Shown here one piece after another: positions 62,329 through 64,000 of a stretch of 64,000 bases of DNA. The stretch covers positions 310,001 to 374,000 of the forward strand of contig JADJLT010000006.1 of the NCBI GenBank assembly GCA_016709965.1, in the 5' to 3' direction. The stretch is from Betaproteobacteria bacterium (GTDB taxonomy: Bacteria > Pseudomonadota > Gammaproteobacteria > Burkholderiales > Rhodocyclaceae). Both the position numbers and the translations under genes were made by a program. The notes under the pieces are model-generated. The model saw only the letters and a program-made list of their open reading frames with translations. It was not told the origin of the DNA and searched no databases. How positions within the stretch are numbered: position 1 is the stretch's first letter; each line of letters begins with the position of its first letter.

Positions 62329-62685
62329 ATGAAAATCATCAAGACGCTTGCTGTACTTTCCCTCGTTCTGCCGGCACTGGCATTTGCCCAGGCCAACACG
62401 CCGCGTGTCGATCAGCGCCAGGCCAACCAGGAGCGCCGCATCGATCAGGGCGTTGCTTCAGGGAGCCTGACGCAACGCGAGGCGAATCGCCTCGAGCGTG
62501 GTCAGCAACATGTCGATAACATGGAAAACCGAGCCAAGGCCGATGGCGTGGTCACCCGCCGCGAGCGTGCTCGCCTGAATCACGCTCAGAACGTACAAAG
62601 CCGGCATATTTATGCGCAGAAGCATGATCGTCAACATGACTTCAATCACGATGGACGGGTGGATCGTCCGCGCCGCCGCTATTGA
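62329..62685 (+). CDS. Small secreted protein with EF-hand-like C-terminus
   Basis: A 118-residue protein starting after AGGAGG. The signal peptide ends near AFA-QAN. The mature part is highly charged, with two similar helices (QANQERRIDQGVASGSLTQREANRLERG and MENRAKADGVVTRRERARLNHAQN) that look like a tandem repeat. The C-terminus DFNHDGRVDRPRRRY contains D-x-N-x-D-G-x-x-D, the calcium loop pattern of EF-hands. Function unknown; probably periplasmic. Confidence 0.78.
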   Translation: MKIIKTLAVLSLVLPALAFAQANTPRVDQRQANQERRIDQGVASGSLTQREANRLERGQQHVDNMENRAKADGVVTRRERARLNHAQNVQSRHIYAQKHDRQHDFNHDGRVDRPRRRY

Positions 62686-62712
62686 TGACTGAGCACAGTG
62701 GAAAGCGAAATT

Positions 62713-62733
62713 CCCGCCGACAGGCGGGTTTTT
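62713..62733 (+). terminator. Rho-independent terminator before alaS
   Basis: Stem CCCGCC (62713-62718) and GGCGGG (62723-62728), GACA loop, then five Ts. It ends transcription of the small secreted protein gene. Confidence 0.85.
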
Positions 62734-62819
62734 CGTTTTGGGCCTTGTCTCGCCGAAGCTTCACGCTTTCATTTAAAATCACGGATTCCGAATTCAACGC
62801 CATGTAGGGCCGACAGCTT

Positions 62820-64000
62820 ATGAAAAGCGCCGAAATCCGCCAGCAGTTCCTCGACTTCTTTGCCTCCAAAGGCCATCAGATTGTGTCGTCCAGTTCGCTG
62901 GTGCCGCACGAGGACCCGACGCTGCTGTTTACCAATGCAGGGATGAACCAGTTCAAGGACGTCTTCCTCGGTTTCGACAAGCGTCCCTACACGCGGGCGA
63001 CGACCTCGCAGAAATGCGTACGCGCCGGCGGCAAGCACAACGACCTCGAGAACGTCGGTTACACCGCACGTCACCACACCTTCTTCGAAATGCTCGGCAA
63101 CTTCAGCTTCGGCGACTACTTCAAGCGCGATGCCATCAAGTACGCCTGGGAACTGCTCACTGAAGTCTACAAGCTACCCAAGGACAAGCTGACCGTCACC
63201 GTTTACGCCGAGGACGACGAAGCCTACGACATCTGGACCAAGGAAATCGGTGTGCCGGTCGAGCGCGTCATCCGCATTGGCGACAACAAGGGCGCCCGCT
63301 ACGCGTCCGACAATTTCTGGATGATGGGTGACACCGGGCCCTGTGGTCCGTGCACCGAGATATTCTACGACCACGGCGAAAAGCACTGGGGCGGCCCCCC
63401 GGGATCGCCGGAAGAAGACGGCGACCGTTTCATCGAAATCTGGAACAACGTCTTCATGCAGTTCAACCGCGACGAAGCCGGCGTCATGCATCCGCTGCCC
63501 AAGCCCTCGGTCGACACCGGCATGGGCCTGGAGCGAGTCTCCGCCGTGCTGCAGGGCGTGCACGCTAACTATGAAATCGATCTATTCCAGGCCTTGCTCA
63601 AGGCAGCAGCCCGAGAAACCAGCGATGCTGACATGGATTCCCCGTCGCTGAGAGTGCTGGCCGACCACATCCGCGCCTGCTCCTTCCTGCTCGCCGATGG
63701 CGTCATTCCGGGCAACGAAGGCCGCGGCTACGTCCTGCGCCGGATCATCCGCCGCGCCATCCGCCACGGCTACAAGCTGGGCGCCCGCGCCGCCTTCTTC
63801 CACAAGATGGTGCCGGATCTGGTCGCCGAAATGGGCATGGCCTATCCGGAGCTCGGCCAGAACCAGGCCAAGATCGTTGCCACACTGAAACAGGAAGAAG
63901 ACCGCTTCTTCGAGACCATCGAGCACGGCATGGCCATTCTCGAAGGCGAACTCAAGGCCCTCGGCGAAGGTGGCGTTTTCAACGGCGACACCGCCTTCAA
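62820..64000 (+). CDS. alaS: Alanyl-tRNA synthetase (N-terminal part, runs off window end)
   Basis: 393 codons are visible and the frame is open to the last base. Class II synthetase signatures of AlaRS are clear: FTNAGMNQFKDVFLG, KCVRAGGKHNDLENVG, RHHTFFEMLGNFSFGDYFK (motif 2 region), GDTGPCGPCTEIFYD, and TGMGLERVSAVLQG (motif 3), followed by the start of the tRNA-recognition domain (RVLADHIRACSFLLADGV). It charges tRNA-Ala. The editing and C-terminal domains lie beyond the window. Confidence 0.97.
   Translation, partial: MKSAEIRQQFLDFFASKGHQIVSSSSLVPHEDPTLLFTNAGMNQFKDVFLGFDKRPYTRATTSQKCVRAGGKHNDLENVGYTARHHTFFEMLGNFSFGDYFKRDAIKYAWELLTEVYKLPKDKLTVTVYAEDDEAYDIWTKEIGVPVERVIRIGDNKGARYASDNFWMMGDTGPCGPCTEIFYDHGEKHWGGPPGSPEEDGDRFIEIWNNVFMQFNRDEAGVMHPLPKPSVDTGMGLERVSAVLQGVHANYEIDLFQALLKAAARETSDADMDSPSLRVLADHIRACSFLLADGVIPGNEGRGYVLRRIIRRAIRHGYKLGARAAFFHKMVPDLVAEMGMAYPELGQNQAKIVATLKQEEDRFFETIEHGMAILEGELKALGEGGVFNGDTAF

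Overview
The window reads as chromosomal DNA of a Betaproteobacterium, most probably order Rhodocyclales (Dechloromonas/Azonexus-like). This is inferred from the GC-rich coding style, the yhdP-nitrilase-tldD and glcDEF neighbourhoods, the dense two-component and c-di-GMP signalling, and the multiheme cytochrome apparatus; no marker gene search was possible. Coding density is high, many genes overlap by 4 bases, and no gene-free stretch exceeds about 170 bases. No tRNA, rRNA or CRISPR was seen.

Layout. 1-4.0 kb: phosphorelay cluster (partial response regulator, stand-alone HPt, hybrid kinase, receiver). 4.1-5.7 kb: DUF3124 lipoprotein-like protein and a K+ channel with RCK domains. 5.8-11.6 kb: RND efflux operon with a sulfide:quinone oxidoreductase between adaptor and pump, ending in a small DUF2892 protein. 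11.8-16.2 kb: PAS-GGDEF-EAL protein, two tandem beta-hydroxyacid dehydrogenases, PilZ/YcgR-like protein. 16.3-19.1 kb (minus): mtnA, a FucA-like aldolase and a DmeF-type metal exporter, diverging from a methionine-type aminotransferase; then mscL. 20.9-29.9 kb: glnE diverging from yhdP-nit-tldD. 29.9-33.7 kb: diheme cytochrome c, twin P-box periplasmic protein, radical SAM protein, DAHP synthase.

33.7-42.4 kb is the most striking part: a NarX/NarL-like two-component pair, a small monoheme cytochrome, a decaheme DmsE/MtrA-type cytochrome, an MtrB/PioB-type outer membrane barrel and a protein fusing nine c-type haem motifs to a membrane cytochrome b (CbcL-like). Together they can form a complete path from the quinone pool through the periplasm and across the outer membrane, i.e. 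an extracellular electron transfer or Fe(II) oxidation module, with its own putative regulator and a structured promoter containing dyads.

42.6-47.8 kb is accessory-like: a DUF4062 protein with six exact-length 48-residue repeats, then an IS3-family element (45025-46378) inserted in a crotonase gene. Removing the element and one copy of the 3-base target duplication restores a 273-residue open frame. Next to it are DUF1330 and a PduO-type cobalamin adenosyltransferase. 47.8-53.7 kb: glycolate/glyceric acid module (hyi, glycerate 2-kinase, glcD, glcE, glcF). 53.7-64 kb: HDOD protein, PP2C phosphatase, RhlE helicase, Cache-domain histidine kinase, lipoprotein, UgpB and UgpQ, a small secreted protein, and the start of alaS running off the window end.
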